The notes under the pieces are model-generated. The model saw only the letters and a list, made by a program, of their open reading frames with translations, ran no database searches and had not been told where the DNA came from. Source: Sipunculus nudus (lineage: Eukaryota; Annelida; Sipuncula; Golfingiida; Sipunculidae). Taken from it: a stretch of DNA of 64,000 nt. This document shows, one piece after another, positions 1-12,400 of the stretch. Each line of letters opens with the position of its first letter. Within the stretch, counting starts at the first letter, position 1. The position numbers and the translations under genes were made by a program. The stretch covers positions 11,086,576 through 11,150,575 of the forward strand of contig CM049309.1 of assembly GCA_026874595.1 (NCBI GenBank). The letters are read 5' to 3'.

Positions 1-1079
1 ACCTATGATTAAGAAGATGGGGTACAAAACTACGAACAGAATTAAAACTTAAACTTGCACAAGCAATAAATGTTGAAAGCCCGACCATTGCTTTGAATAA
101 CAGCGGGATGTAGAAATTTTAACTTAATTTACTAATATTTTAGGTATAATCTTATAGAGCCGATTCACAATAATATAGATGGAACATATGATGATCGACT
201 TTTAATCTATCATCTTTTTTTATCTTTCAAAATACCACTAGTGTATCACAAGTGATCACTACAGATTAATGAGCTTTACATAATACAAAATGTCCATGAA
301 ACTTTAATCATGCACATAAGCCGATCCATTGTGGAAACCCTCTATATGTACATATTTGTTCCCTTACTTCAAATTTCGTCACGGTTGCTTTTTGTAAAAA
401 CAAAAGTTGATGACCCTTGTGATTTTATTAAAGTTTAATGGGATTGCTAGTGTTTTTGTAACATGGATTCTATGTGGACTGTAAGAGAATCCTTTATTTA
501 ATAAAGTAGTTAAGTCACATGTGAAAGATGGCAGTTTATACATGTCATCCCATAGTTTATTATTTTTATCTTAACTAAAATATTTAAGTCAAGTGTTTTA
601 CCACATTTAAAGGACCTTTAGATACTAAAACCAGTGCGATTTATTCTAAAGATTCAGTTTACTACTGCGGTACTCTGTAGACTTGAATTTGTCCCACAAA
701 TCAAGAAAGCAATTAAAGCATTTAATCCTGGCAAGGACACACATGAGCCCTAAGTAGTACTTTCAGGTGAATTTAAACTCCCGTGCTCTGAGAAGTACAA
801 CAAATCCATCATCAAACTACATCTATATGTTATGTGTGTAAACATGATAGTCTTTCACTTTAGCAAAATCCGATACTCTCCCATTATCCAACTAGAAAAT
901 GCCGGAATATTCATTATTCAAGGATGTCATCAATGTTGTCTTCAATGCTTGCTAGTTGAATTTATAGCAATATGCTTGTAGCCAACCAACGTGAGAATTT
1001 TGTGGGCTCAATGACAACTCAATAATTTATTGTGATATAAAAGTTGAAAATTGGGAGTATTTAGCTAAAGTAAGTAAAA
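1..1079. other. No recognisable gene or repeat
   Basis: AT-rich single-copy-looking DNA. I see no long open frame, no protein similarity and no clear repeat structure. Confidence 0.4.
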
Positions 1080-2035
1080 TGAAAGTGTAAAATGGGGCGC
1101 ATTTAGCTTAGTTAAGAGCCTGATGGGCCCTATAAATAAATGTGAAATTGAACTTGCACTGTCTGTCAGACAAACAGCACAAAATGTGTTTCGGTCTAGT
1201 ACGTCAAGCAGACAATCCATTGTCCGCAGTACATGGGCACAAGTTCAGTTGTACAATGTTTGTATGTGAAAATAAATGAAATTTGTCCTTCAGTACATAA
1301 GATCAGTATATATAGATCTACCACAAGATACCTAAAGGAACTCAAACATATCCAGGCAGTAATTAATATTAATAAAACACTGATACTTATCAAAGACGCA
1401 TCTAGTGAAAAATGGGTAAATTTTTCACTCATGTTAATGTTTTTATTGCTATAGCCGTGTAAAGAATTAAACCCATGTGGGAGTCTTGTGGGCCCAATGT
1501 AGGCCCCACTGATATTGTAGGCCTACTATAAATTTGCCTCTTCTGTTCTGACGGAGATATTAATAAATAAAGATTGAATCAATATATTATATCAAAGAAA
1601 CTGAAAGCATACCATGCACTGTGATGGGTTCTCACGCCAATGCCAGCAAAATTAATTGACACTGAAACCCACCCATGAAACAGACAGGTTTTGCCACATG
1701 AGGCCCATGTGATGAACCCTTGTGGAACCCTCATATTTAAATATATTTTTTCTGAATGCTCTAAATTTTGTTTGTTTAACGAATCTTTAGGGGAATGATT
1801 AAATATGTTATCAGCAAATTAGTTTTATATTTGTTAAACACTCACATATACGAAATATAATGTTCTTTTTCTTACATGGGGCGAGCAAGGGGTCAACATG
1901 GGCAAACCCCGTGGGAGTGCCATATGAATCCCTTCTGGGGCCCATGTGGCAAATTATGGCCCATCAATATCCCACGTAAGCCCATGTGTTCCCACATGGG
2001 GCCCTACTGAATCCCACCAGGCCATGCTGTTAGGG
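1080..2035. repeat. Cluster of degenerate CCCATGTGGG motifs
   Basis: Short GC-rich motifs of the type GGCCCATGTGG or CCCACATGGGG recur in both orientations within AT-rich DNA, near 1469, 1700, 1875-1945 and 1975-2025. The stretch CCCATGTGTTCCCACATGGG is itself nearly palindromic. The density at 1870-2030 suggests a decayed dispersed repeat made of this motif. The family is not recognised. Confidence 0.45.

Positions 2036-2078
<43 letters not shown>
2036..2078. repeat. (TA)n-(TG)n microsatellite
   Basis: Alternating TA then TG dinucleotides, directly seen. Confidence 0.9.
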
Positions 2079-2088
<10 letters not shown>

Positions 2089-2837
2089 GATAGACACTTG
2101 TAGTAGGCCTATGTATATAACAAAATATCAAATCAATTACCCAGTCAGTCATAAAGAGAACTCCAAATCTGTTTCAGCAGTCTCTCTCCTCTCTTGTTGG
2201 TATGATTTGCCATATTGCACTCAAAGATGTTACACTTGAACCTTCAGATGATACACTGGCTGAAGTACCCATGCATTTAGTCCAAATATATAACCATATA
2301 TACTGATCAACATTACCAAAGACAACATATGGGTAATTTTGTATAATGTAAAATGATAATTTATTATAAATGTACTTTTCTTGGAATTAAATCTGCTATC
2401 ATGCAGAGTTTTATAACTGGAATGTATGGTTTCTGGACACATTTTTTTTTTCATATTACACTATTCTAAAATTGGAGGATACTAAAAGTACCCCTGAAAT
2501 CCAGATAAATGGTTTCACATCAGCCCAAACAAAAACAGAGCAATTATTCTTAAAATCTTGCTTGTAAATTTTTATTGCACATGTAAAGCCTAGCTGAGGC
2601 AGTATGGCAAGAACTTTACCTATAAAATTGCCAACATAAAAATGATTAATATATAATAGCCATGAGGCTTTCCGTCTGGTGGAGTGTTATATACAGAACT
2701 GTATCATACATATATACTGTGTATAATTATAATGTTACTGTGTGTGATATTTTTATAATGAAACATGACTCTTTCATAATTCATTTAAAAATGAGAATAT
2801 CATGCTTTTTATAATATATTTCAAATTTATTAAATCT

Positions 2838-2850
2838 CTATATATATATG

Positions 2851-2900
<50 letters not shown>
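2838..2900. repeat. (AT)n microsatellite
   Basis: Nearly uninterrupted TA dinucleotides broken by one TGTAAA. Confidence 0.9.
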
Positions 2901-2902
<2 letters not shown>

Positions 2903-4020
2903 CCTATATATATTACATTATAAAAGGAAAGAGTGTAAATTATATAAATAATCAAATGTATGTATCATTTCCATGTTAATGGGCTGGAGGGGGGGGGAGT
3001 ACTTAAAATTAGTACCACCCTCCATCGGGATGGGTGTGGTACGTATACAGCTTCAATTAAGACTAGCCCCATGTGTGCTACTATAAGGTTACGTATTTAT
3101 GAGGTAAGGCCTGCCAAGTATTAACCCGCTTCACGAAAGTATATTTAGTAACAGTACTGCTAAACAAAATAGCGCTTATCAATGTCAAAACAACAATTTA
3201 GCATTTCTAATCATTAATAATGAAGCATGAGATTATGTAAAAATATGATAAAAAGAAAGGACTAGCGCATTATTCATACGAAAAAACCAAGTTGCTAATC
3301 AGCTGATATTTACAGAATCAAAATATGCCACCACGGCACCAGTCACAAAATTGTTAATGTTATAACAAAAACAAACTTTGTTGCAATGCGTCACAAGCGA
3401 TATTGAACAAACTCGACCAAGTCAAGAATCACCATCGGCATCTTGTACTACTCTACATTTTCTTGCTCTACATATTATATTGCTGAATAATCTCGTTATT
3501 TTGATAAAAATCACCATATTGAGAATATCCCTCAAAATTCCCAAATACCCCATTCTTGATTTTGTACAGCCTGTCACTTCGTCGCTGGAATCAAACCTTT
3601 TGCCAGTGATGGCGTGTTGGCTTGCAGCCGCCACTGTCTGTGTCACCGACTTCTGTTTCTAACAACGTATACATGGCCCAAAATAACATGAGGCTAATGT
3701 CGAAGTTGCCATAAATCTACAGATCTTAATTCGCCGCTTTATTCTCCTTTAACGTGTCTAAGACATTGTCATCTTACGATGATTCCTCCGCCTCGCTTGA
3801 TCAGATTGACCCGTCTGCCTTGCTGAAACCACGTGGATGCGCAACCGGGGTTCTGGTTGTGACGTCACACACGTCCCAAGGGCTGTCTCAACTTTTTCAG
3901 GGGGCTCCCAGGACTCTGTTCACATATTCGTTCCTATCACGGATAGTAGCTCCCCATTGTCAGTAATTTTTACATCAATTCTATTTGTAGGTTCATACCT
4001 TTCATATATGTAAAAACACC
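2901..4020. other. Non-coding stretch, possibly regulatory at 3.8 kb
   Basis: There is a G-rich run near 2990 and an unassigned region to 3650. Open frames of 94 aa (+) and 74 aa (-) overlap here but neither resembles a known family. The part from 3700 to 3960 is less AT-rich and carries an E-box and a CRE (listed separately). Confidence 0.3.
3829..3867. promoter_or_regulatory. E-box plus CRE candidate
   Basis: A palindromic E-box CCACGTGG (3829-3836) and a full CRE palindrome TGACGTCA (3860-3867) lie 23 bases apart in a locally GC-richer island. This spacing is compatible with a promoter or enhancer, but no adjacent gene could be recognised, so the role is a guess. Confidence 0.25.
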
Positions 4021-4301
4021 CAGAGGGTGGAAGTAGGCCTTTAAAGGTGAGGAGCCACTTGAGCCCACCATTGAAGCTCCTGATTTCAAGAATAGTATTG
4101 AACTCAGATATGTGAAGACATATGAATATACTACTGCTCACTGAATTAAAATAAAGCTGGTTTGATAAATGCCTGGCAAATATGCAGCAGAAGGTTCATG
4201 CAAATGTCTGAGTTGAAATTATTCAAGTTATATATTTAGTATTATTTCAAATATGCACATTTGAAAAGGTTAATACTATAGCGAGATCTTAAAGGCATTC
4301 A
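4021..4301 (-). repeat. Dispersed repeat, inverted copy of 63302-63590
   Basis: The reverse complement aligns almost throughout with the sequence starting immediately after GH31 exon 10, including the shared block GATCTCGCTATAGTATTAACC and later ATTCATATGTCTTCACATATCTGA (in part). By eye about 85% identity over 280 bases. Family unknown. Confidence 0.75.
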
Positions 4302-4372
4302 ATACCTTAAATTTTGTCCAACTTTGGCAAAGGCACGTTTTTTCCCTGTAAGCACTGTTGATTTAATTTTTG
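4302..4372 (+). repeat. Fragment of the 2.6-kb pearl-like element
   Basis: This short block (TACCTTAAATTTTG, then GGCACGTTTTTTCC and TGTTGATTTAATTTTT) matches internal parts of the elements at 4889 and 10108, for example 5452-5530. It lies between the dispersed repeat on its left and the LINE fragment on its right. Confidence 0.6.
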
Positions 4373-4374
4373 AA

Positions 4375-4887
4375 GCATATATACATAAGAATTATTATAG
4401 GAATGTTACGTGTGGGGTACCACAAGGTTCCATTTTAGGACCTTTGTTATTTACTATATATGTAAATGATATGAAATGTTTAGTAGGCTGTGATTTAGTC
4501 TTATATGCAGATTATTCTGCTTTAAAAGTGAGTGACTGAGACCTTAAGGAGATAGAATGTAAACTTTCACTTGATTAAATTCATTGCGTGTATGGTTGGA
4601 GGAAAATAGGCTTTCCGTTCATCTGTGTAAAACAGAGTATTTTATTTGCATCCAGCCGAAGACTAAGAAAAAGTAACATGTTAATCATTAAATGTAACAC
4701 TGTGGACATTATGTCTTACGAACGGAATAAATATCTTGGGGTAGTACTTGATGAAACCCTTTCCGGAAACATCATGGGTAACACAGTCAAAAGTAAAATA
4801 AATACTAGAATAAAATTTCTGTACAGGAAACATGCAGATTTGAATTTCAAGGCGAAAATTGTAATGCTCTTCACAACTACAGGTTTT
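4375..4887 (+). pseudogene. Non-LTR retrotransposon reverse transcriptase fragment
   Basis: Two frames broken by stops encode the middle of a LINE reverse transcriptase. The first has the motif GVPQGSILGPLLFTIYVND followed by a degenerate catalytic box (YADY where YADD is expected). The second has the downstream KYLGVVLDETLSG thumb-type motif and RIKFLYRK. This pattern is typical of the CR1/Jockey group. The upstream endonuclease and RT fingers are absent. The protein resumes at 7532 after a 2.6-kb insertion, so this is one element split in two. Stops and the altered active site show it is dead. Confidence 0.85.
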
Positions 4888-4888
4888 T

Positions 4889-7523
4889 AGCTCAGCTGAC
4901 TATAAGTCATCTGAGCTATAGTCGTGGTCCATTGTCCGTCGTCCGTCCGTCTGTCCGTCCGTCCGTCCGTCCGTAGATGTGGCACGTTTTGAAACCGTAA
5001 GACCTAGGAATCCAAAATTCAGCATAATGTTAGATGTCCCAAAGATCTCCTGCCAAGCCGAAAACTGGGTCTTTGCGACTTCGTTCCTTTGAGAAATTAA
5101 GGAAAAACCTCAATTTTTTATTAAAAACCTATTTTCACACTTCAGGACTGCCTAATATCAAAACCACTCATCTGTTTTCCCTCATATTTACCATAAATAT
5201 TCTTCTATATAGTTCCTATGTACATGCCAGAAATTATGTCTGTATTATATAATTTAAAAAAGTTATGGGCCCAAACATAATGCATTTTGTAAAAAATCAG
5301 GAAAGATATTTGATCACTTAACACAAAACTTGTTAAAGCTATGGACTTTTTTTCCAGTAATATAACTTTAATTTATCAAAATTAAATTGTATACCCAAAA
5401 TTAGATCAAAATCTTTTAAATTTTTTTAAAATATTAACAAAAAAAAAAAATTGGTACCTTAAATTTTGCCCAACTTTGACCATGGCACGTTTTTTTCCTG
5501 TAAGTACTGTGGATTTAATTTTCTCAGCATGTTTTTGTTAGCATTTTGTCAGTTAACACCAAAAATTTGAAACCAGTTGATAAAAAACTGTAGATTTTAT
5601 TCAAGTTTTCAAGCACCATGTAATAAATTGTTTACATCAAGCTAGTGTTATGCAGTTTTCAAGAGCTCAGCTCCCCAGCTTCAGCTCTTAGTTCCTAAAA
5701 TTGGCATACAATTAGATGTCTCCAAAATTCCCTACCATGCCAAGAATTTGGTCACTAGGACTTAATACCTTCGAGATATTAATGAAAAACTTCATTTTTC
5801 CATTAAAAACCTATTGTTACACTTCTAGACTGCCTAATATCAAAACCACTGATGTGACTTTAATCATATATAATATACATATTTTTCTATACATTCTCTA
5901 TGCATATGCCAGAAATGATGTCAGTATTGCGTAATTGTTTTCAGTTATGGGCCCAAACATAATGCACTATGTAAAACATCAAGAAATATATTTACTCCCT
6001 TAACAAGGGGATTGCTGAAGCTAGAGTTTTTTTGCCAGGGATGTAACATTATTTAATCAAGATTCAATTGAATACCCCAATTAGTCCTGAATTTTTCAAA
6101 TTTTATATGTAATTAGTATAAATATAAAATTAGTACCTTAAATTTTGCCCAACTTTGACCATGGCACATTTGTTTCCTGTGAGCACGGTTGATATAATTT
6201 TCATATCATGCACACAAGGATTTCAGCTTTTTAGTTTAGAAAGCTGAAAGAAATTGTCCAAAAATTGTAGCTTTTATTAATGTTTTTATGAGACCATGTC
6301 AGACCTTAACTCTCTCCAGCTCCTCTTGAGTCACCTGTATGTTGACCTTGTTGAACTTTCAGCAAATTATGCATGCTTGAGGCGAGCCATACACTGTTGC
6401 AGGTAGGCAGCTTATGACCAGCCACAGTTGATCCAGGTGTCCAACCCAACTCATCTAGTAGTTTTAACCAACAACATAACAATTAACAATAAATAAATAA
6501 ATTTTTTATTGTTTTTTAATAACAAATTAAAGAAAAATAAAAAAGAATTTGTTAGTTTATAATAACAGGAAATCAACTTGCTGTTACTGATGATAAAAGA
6601 ATCTTGTATCGATGGATAGAAAGTCACGTACTCCATATAACACCATGCAGTCACCTATGGTATTTTTCAGTTCAATTTTAATGATAAAAAAGTAAATCAT
6701 ATTATTCATTACTTATCATTAGGGATCATATGAAGGAAATTAATGATAGACAAAGATGCAGTTGATATTATTAATCTAGATTCCTACTGTGTCTAGTGTG
6801 TACAATGATGTGAAATTAGTCCAAAATGAATATATTACATTTTTTTTTTTTAATATAAATAAAAGCCATAAAACCAGGTACTTTTGATCATAATTTAAAT
6901 GTGTGAATTTTGTATATTCTGGATTCTCAACATAATTGTTTGGTGAAAACTGAATAAATGCCAGTAATGGTGGGAAAACTTTGCAATTGTATTTAAATAC
7001 GAATATGAATATGTACTCAATTATAAAATGTCTTGCATAAAGAATTGGAATTCAGGTAAAAATGAAAGTATATGAATACCAGTGCAAATACTTTCAAAAT
7101 GTATTCATGAATGCATTCATGAATATATTCTTTAATATTATTTTAATAATCATTTCAGTTATATTTCATTTTAAAAAATCATAAGATTCTCTTATTATTT
7201 TTAATAAAAAATTATATTTGGGACGATATTTGTAATTTTTTTTTAATAAATAGTTAAACTCTTATATCATATGTTCTGCTTATAAGTTATATGGCCAAGT
7301 CAAAATCTGTGTGACAATAGTACTCCATTTGTTAATAAAATAAATGAAATCAATCCTCTTCCCTGTCTCCAAAGATAATATCATAATCATACATAAGCTA
7401 AACACCAACAATTCATAATAAAGCTTATATTTATTACCACAACAAACCAGCATATGCCTCATTCCTAAATCATATTTTTTAATCATATAAAACAGCTGAG
7501 CGCCGTGACCCAAAGGTCCCTTG
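4889..7523 (+). mobile_element. Pearl/Helentron-like non-autonomous element, copy A
   Basis: The left end forms a hairpin with 13-base arms and one mismatch (AGCTCAGCTGACT, loop ATA, AGTCATCTGAGCT), followed by a (CCGT)n tract at 4935-4975. Inside are two diverged core blocks starting near 5020 and 5700. The right end is CAGCTGAGC, an inverted match to the left end, then a short GTGACCC/GGTCCC hairpin ending in TTG. T runs flank both sides. It interrupts a LINE reading frame and so is a true insertion. The same element occurs at 10108-12742. It carries no transposase. The pearl/Helentron assignment rests on architecture only. Confidence 0.7.
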
Positions 7524-7531
7524 TTTTTTAT

Positions 7532-8010
7532 TAAGCTTGTAACACTTGGCACCGGGGAATCCATAATAAAATGAAGACCAAGCTTCAGACTGCTCAAAAT
7601 AAAATGGTACGTTTTGTCAGAAATTTTTCGAATAGACAAAGCTTAAGAGTAAATGATTTTAAAAAGCTGAAAAGGTTAGATGTTTCTCATAGGGTTGATT
7701 ATTTATCACTGGGTTTAATTTATAATACTCATGTTCATCATGCTCCGGCATACCTTAGTGATATAGAACCTGTTAGACATTCTTATAACACAAGAAGAGG
7801 TAAGAAAGCTTATGTTGTGCCTCAAGTCAAAACTCGGGGTAAATATAGTTTTAAATTCAATTGAATAAAATTACGGAATGAATTGCCATGTAATGTTGAA
7901 ACTTCTAACAGTAAGAGATTATTTATGAAGAACTGCAAAGACTACTTATTTGGGAAAATTAACGAACTGGAAAATGGAATTTTTATTACATCATTATTAA
8001 TCATGGTCAT
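7532..8010 (+). pseudogene. Non-LTR retrotransposon C-terminal fragment
   Basis: The frame from about 7535 continues the LINE at 4375-4887. It reads through ACNTWHRGI and KLQTAQNKMVRFVRNFSN into a region ending NTRRGKKAYVVPQ. After a stop at 7864 the frame still encodes ELPCNVETSNSKRLFMKNC, the usual carboxyl end of these proteins. About nine residues between the halves are missing or altered at the insertion point. A short AT-rich 3' tail runs to about 8100. Confidence 0.85.
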
Positions 8011-8103
8011 ATTTTATCTTTGAAACTGTTAGTCACACTATTTTAATAAATGTAACTCACGGGTACATGTATATCTTTGTTACTCTTAGTTTCTTTAGTT
8101 ATT

Positions 8104-9020
8104 GTATCCCCAGACAAAGTCGGGGGATACTATGTTTTCATACCGGTTCCGCCGCCGCCGCATATAAATCTTGTTGGCGCGATTAATCAAAAAAAATATT
8201 TCACGGATCTTTACCAAACTTGGTATATGTAAAGATATGGGTGAGAAGACGACGCCTTTTCAAAATGAGGTCAAGACCTTCACTAGGAGAGTGTCCTTGA
8301 CCTTAATTAAGTTCAACTTTGGGGGAAATCACACCAATTCTTAAATATTTCATGACATCTTGCACGATTTGATCCCAAAATCAAGTTGATCGAAGATCCT
8401 GGATATAGTTGTCATGTTCCATAAACTGGTTGCGCCACCTATTATTCTTTACTCGTTTTCGTGCCTTTTAATACCCCCAAAATTCACATAAAAATCTTTA
8501 ATATCTCAGTAAGGGATACATGGAATGATCCAAAATTCAAATTGACAGAAGATCTTGGATGGCTTTGTCTTTTGCAGAAGACAGATGGCGCCACCTTGTG
8601 TCTTATCAACGGCTAGGTCAAGTTTGAACATGGATGACCTTGATGCATTTTTCAAGGTCACAGCAGCGATTATGCTAAAATGATATAAGGGCAATAACTC
8701 AAAAAGAGTTTGTGATACAGTCACCAAACCTACAGTTTAGATGCATCTTATCAAGGGCTGGGCAAAGTTTGAATATGGATGACCTTGATGCATTTTTCAA
8801 GGTCACAGAGGCGATAACGCCGAAATGATGTTAACTTTAATATCTCACTGAGGGATGCATGGATTGGTCAAAAAATCAAATTGACATAAGATCTTTGATA
8901 GCATTGTTTTCTGCAGAAGACAGGTGGCGCCACCTTGTGTTGTTTTCTTGCTAAAATGATGTTTAAACGGAATAACTTTGTAAGAATTTGAGGTACAGTC
9001 ACCAAACCCAACGCTGTAAT
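8104..9020 (+). repeat. Dispersed repeat with 5' hairpin and tandem 340-bp core
   Basis: It opens with a hairpin, GTATCCCC (8104-8111) pairing with GGGGATAC (8123-8130) around AGACAAAGTCG. A core containing AATATCTCA, GATGGCGCCACCTTGTG and CCTTGATGCATTTTTCAAGGTCACAG then repeats at a spacing of about 340 bases (8500 and 8840). Blocks of AAGGTCA and CCTTGACC recur. No 3' end was found. The layout parallels the 4889/10108 family but the sequence differs. Confidence 0.55.
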
Positions 9021-9416
9021 AGAGTATTTCGTCTTTCCGCACGGCGTCTCTAGGTATATCAAGGCGACAAAGCGGAGAGCGAAATAGCACGAGAGTATGT
9101 TCACGCCAGAAACCGTACAAGATGGCGTGATATATATCCTCATGCAGCGAAACTAGGCGAAACTACCGCGTGCAAAAATACATGAAGTGCACGTAACGTA
9201 CGAGTCTCTCGCCATATAGGCCTATTCTTAAAAAATAATCAATTACATGAAGAGCGTGTCTCTTTAAATGTTGGTTTGTGTTAATCAACCCATGACGCGG
9301 CCTTCTCTGCCGAACTACTTTCCTGGCCAATATGGCTCCTCCCTTGATACATCAAAGGTCAGAATCCGAATTCGGCCGAGGAGTTCCGAGTAGTGCGAGC
9401 TATGTTTATGTTTTTC
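9021..9416. other. Unassigned, less AT-rich
   Basis: No coding similarity. A GATGGCG motif at about 9120 and CpG-containing segments at 9160-9410 are the only notable features. Confidence 0.3.
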
Positions 9417-12400
9417 AGCTCAGCTGACTGTAAGTCATCTGAGCTATAGGGATCACCTTTTGTCCGTCGTCCGTCCGGCCGTCTGTCCGTTAACAGGGCA
9501 CAAATCGTAACCGCTAGAACTGGAATCTTCTTACTTGACATCCTGGGAGGTCTATTGAAATTCTCCTTGTAAACCTGAAATTAGGTCACTGTGACCTATA
9601 TTCTTCGAGCTATGGGGTTCCGAAGTACCCCCCAGAATAATGGAAAATTTGATACGAAGGCTCAAGTATCTGAACAACTAATGCATTGATCATCATGATT
9701 TTTTGCATGGATATTGATCATGGAGTGTTTCATCAGTTTCTGCAGACTCGTGGCGCCACCTGTATTTTTTTTCGATTTTTACCAATATTTTTCTCTATTT
9801 TCCAGACCTATTAAGATGCGGCCATCTGTTAACAGGGCACAAATCGTAACGACTACACCTAGAATCTTCTCTCTTGACATGCAGGGAGGCCCATAAAAGT
9901 CTCTTTGGAACCCTGAAATTAGGTCCCTGTTACCCATAACCTTTGAGCTATGGGGCTCCAAATAACCCCCCAGAATAATGGAAAATTTGATACAAAAGCT
10001 CAAGTATCTAAACAACTATTGCAGTGATCACTATCATTCTATGCATGGATATTGATCATGGAATGTGTCATCAGTTTCTGCAGTATGGTGGCGCCACCTG
10101 TATTTTTAGCTCAGCTGACTATAAGTCATCTGAGCTATAGTCGTGGTCCATTGTCCGTCGTCCGTCCGTCTGTCCGTCCGTCCGTCCGTCCGTCCGTCCG
10201 TCCGTCCGTCCGTCCGTAGATGTGGCACGTTTTGAAACCGTAAGACCTAGAAATCCAAAATTCAGCATAATGTTAGATGTCCCCAAGATCTCCTACCAAG
10301 CCGAAAACTGGGTCTTTGCGATTTCATTCCTTTGAGAAATTAAGGAAAAACCTCAATTTTTTATTAAAAACCTATTTTCACACTTTAGGACTGCCTAATA
10401 TCAAAACCACTCATCTGTTTTTCCTCATATTTCCTATAAATAATCCTCTATATAATTCCTATGTACATGCCAGAAATTAGGTCTGTATTATTTAATTTAA
10501 AAAAGTTATGGGCCCAAACATAATGCATTTTGTAAATAATCAGGAAAGAAATTTTATCACTTAACACAAAACTTGTTAAAGCTAAGCACTTTTTTTCCAG
10601 TAATATTACTTTTATTAACCAAAATTAAATTGTATACCCAAAATTAGATCAAAATCTTTTAAATTTTTAAAAATATTAGCAAAAATAAAAAATTGGTACC
10701 TTAAATTTTGCCCAAATTTGACCATGGCACGTTTTTTTGCTGTAACTGCTGTGGATTTAATTTTCACAGCATGTTTTTGTTACCTTTTCAACTGTTAACA
10801 CCAAAAATTTGAAACCAGTTGATCAAAAACTGTAGATTTTATTCAAGTTTTCAAGCACCATGTCACATATTGCTAGTGTTATGCAGTTTGCTAGAGCTCA
10901 GCTCCCGAGCTTCAGCTCTAAGTTCCTTAAATTTGGCATACAGTTAGATTTCTCCAAAATCCCCTACCATGCCAAGAATTTGGTCACTAGGACTTAATTC
11001 CTTCGAGATATCAATGAAAAACTTCATTTTTCCATTAAAAACCCAATGTTACACTTTAAGACTGCCTAATATCAAAACCACTGATCTGACTTTGATCATA
11101 TATAATATACATACTTTTCTATACATTCACTACGCACATGCCAGAAATGATGTCAGTATTGTGTATTTTTTTTTAAGTTATGGGCCCAAACATAATGCAC
11201 TTTGTAAAAAATCAAGAAATATATTTACTCCCTTAACAAGGGCATTGCTGAAGCTAGAGATCTTTTTTGTCAGGAATGTAACATTATTTAATCAAGATTC
11301 AATTGAATACCCAAAATTAGTTCTGAATTTTTCAAATTTTATAAGTTATTAGTATAAATATAAAATTTGTACCTTAAATTTGCCCAACTGTGACCATGGC
11401 ACGTTTGTTTCCCGTGAGCACTGTTGATATAATTTTCATATCATGCACTCATAAGGATTTCAGCTTTTTAGTTTAGAAAGCTGAAAGAAATTTGCCAAAT
11501 ATTGTAGCTTTTATTAATGTTTTTTATGAGACCCTGTCAGACTTTGGCTCTCTCCAGCCCCTCTTGAGTCACCTGTATGTTGACCTTGTTGACCTTTCAT
11601 CAAATTATGCATGCTTGAGGGGAGAATCCAGGCAGCTTATGGCCAGCCACAGTTGATCCAGGTGTTCAACCCAACTCATCTAGTAGTTTTAACCAACAAC
11701 ATAACAATAAACAATAAATTAATAAATTTTTATTGGTTTTTAATAACAAATTAAAGAAAAATAGAAAAGGAATTTGTTAGTTTATAATAACAGGAAATTA
11801 ACTTGCAGTTACTGATGATATAAGAATCTTGTATCGATGGGTAGAATGTCACATATTCCAAATAACACCATGCAGTCACCTATGGCAGTTTTCAGTTCAT
11901 TTTTAATGATAAAGAAGTATATCATATCATTCATTACTAATCATTAAGGATTATATGAAGGAAATTAATGATAGACAAAGATGCAGTTGATAATATTAAT
12001 CTAGATTCCTACTGTGTCTAGTGTGTACATTGATGTGAAATTAGTCCAAAATGAATTTTTTACAGTTATTTTTTAATATAAATAAAAGCCATAAAACCAG
12101 GTACTTATGATCATTATTTAAATGTGTGAATTTTGTATATTCTGGATTCTCAACATCATTGTTTGGTGAAAACTGAATAAATACCAGACATGGTCAAATA
12201 CTTTGTAATTGTATTTAAATACGAATATGATTATGTACTCCATTATAAAATTTCTTGCATAAAGAATGGGAATTCAGGTAAAAATGAAAGTATATGAATA
12301 CTCGTGCAAATACTTTCAAAATGTATTCATGAATGCATTCATGAATATATTCTTTGATATTATTTTAATAATCATATCAGTTATATTTCATTTTAAAAAA

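Noticed and set aside
7280-7639. 119-aa minus-strand open frame
   Set aside because: It runs across the boundary between element A and the LINE, which is itself coding on the other strand.
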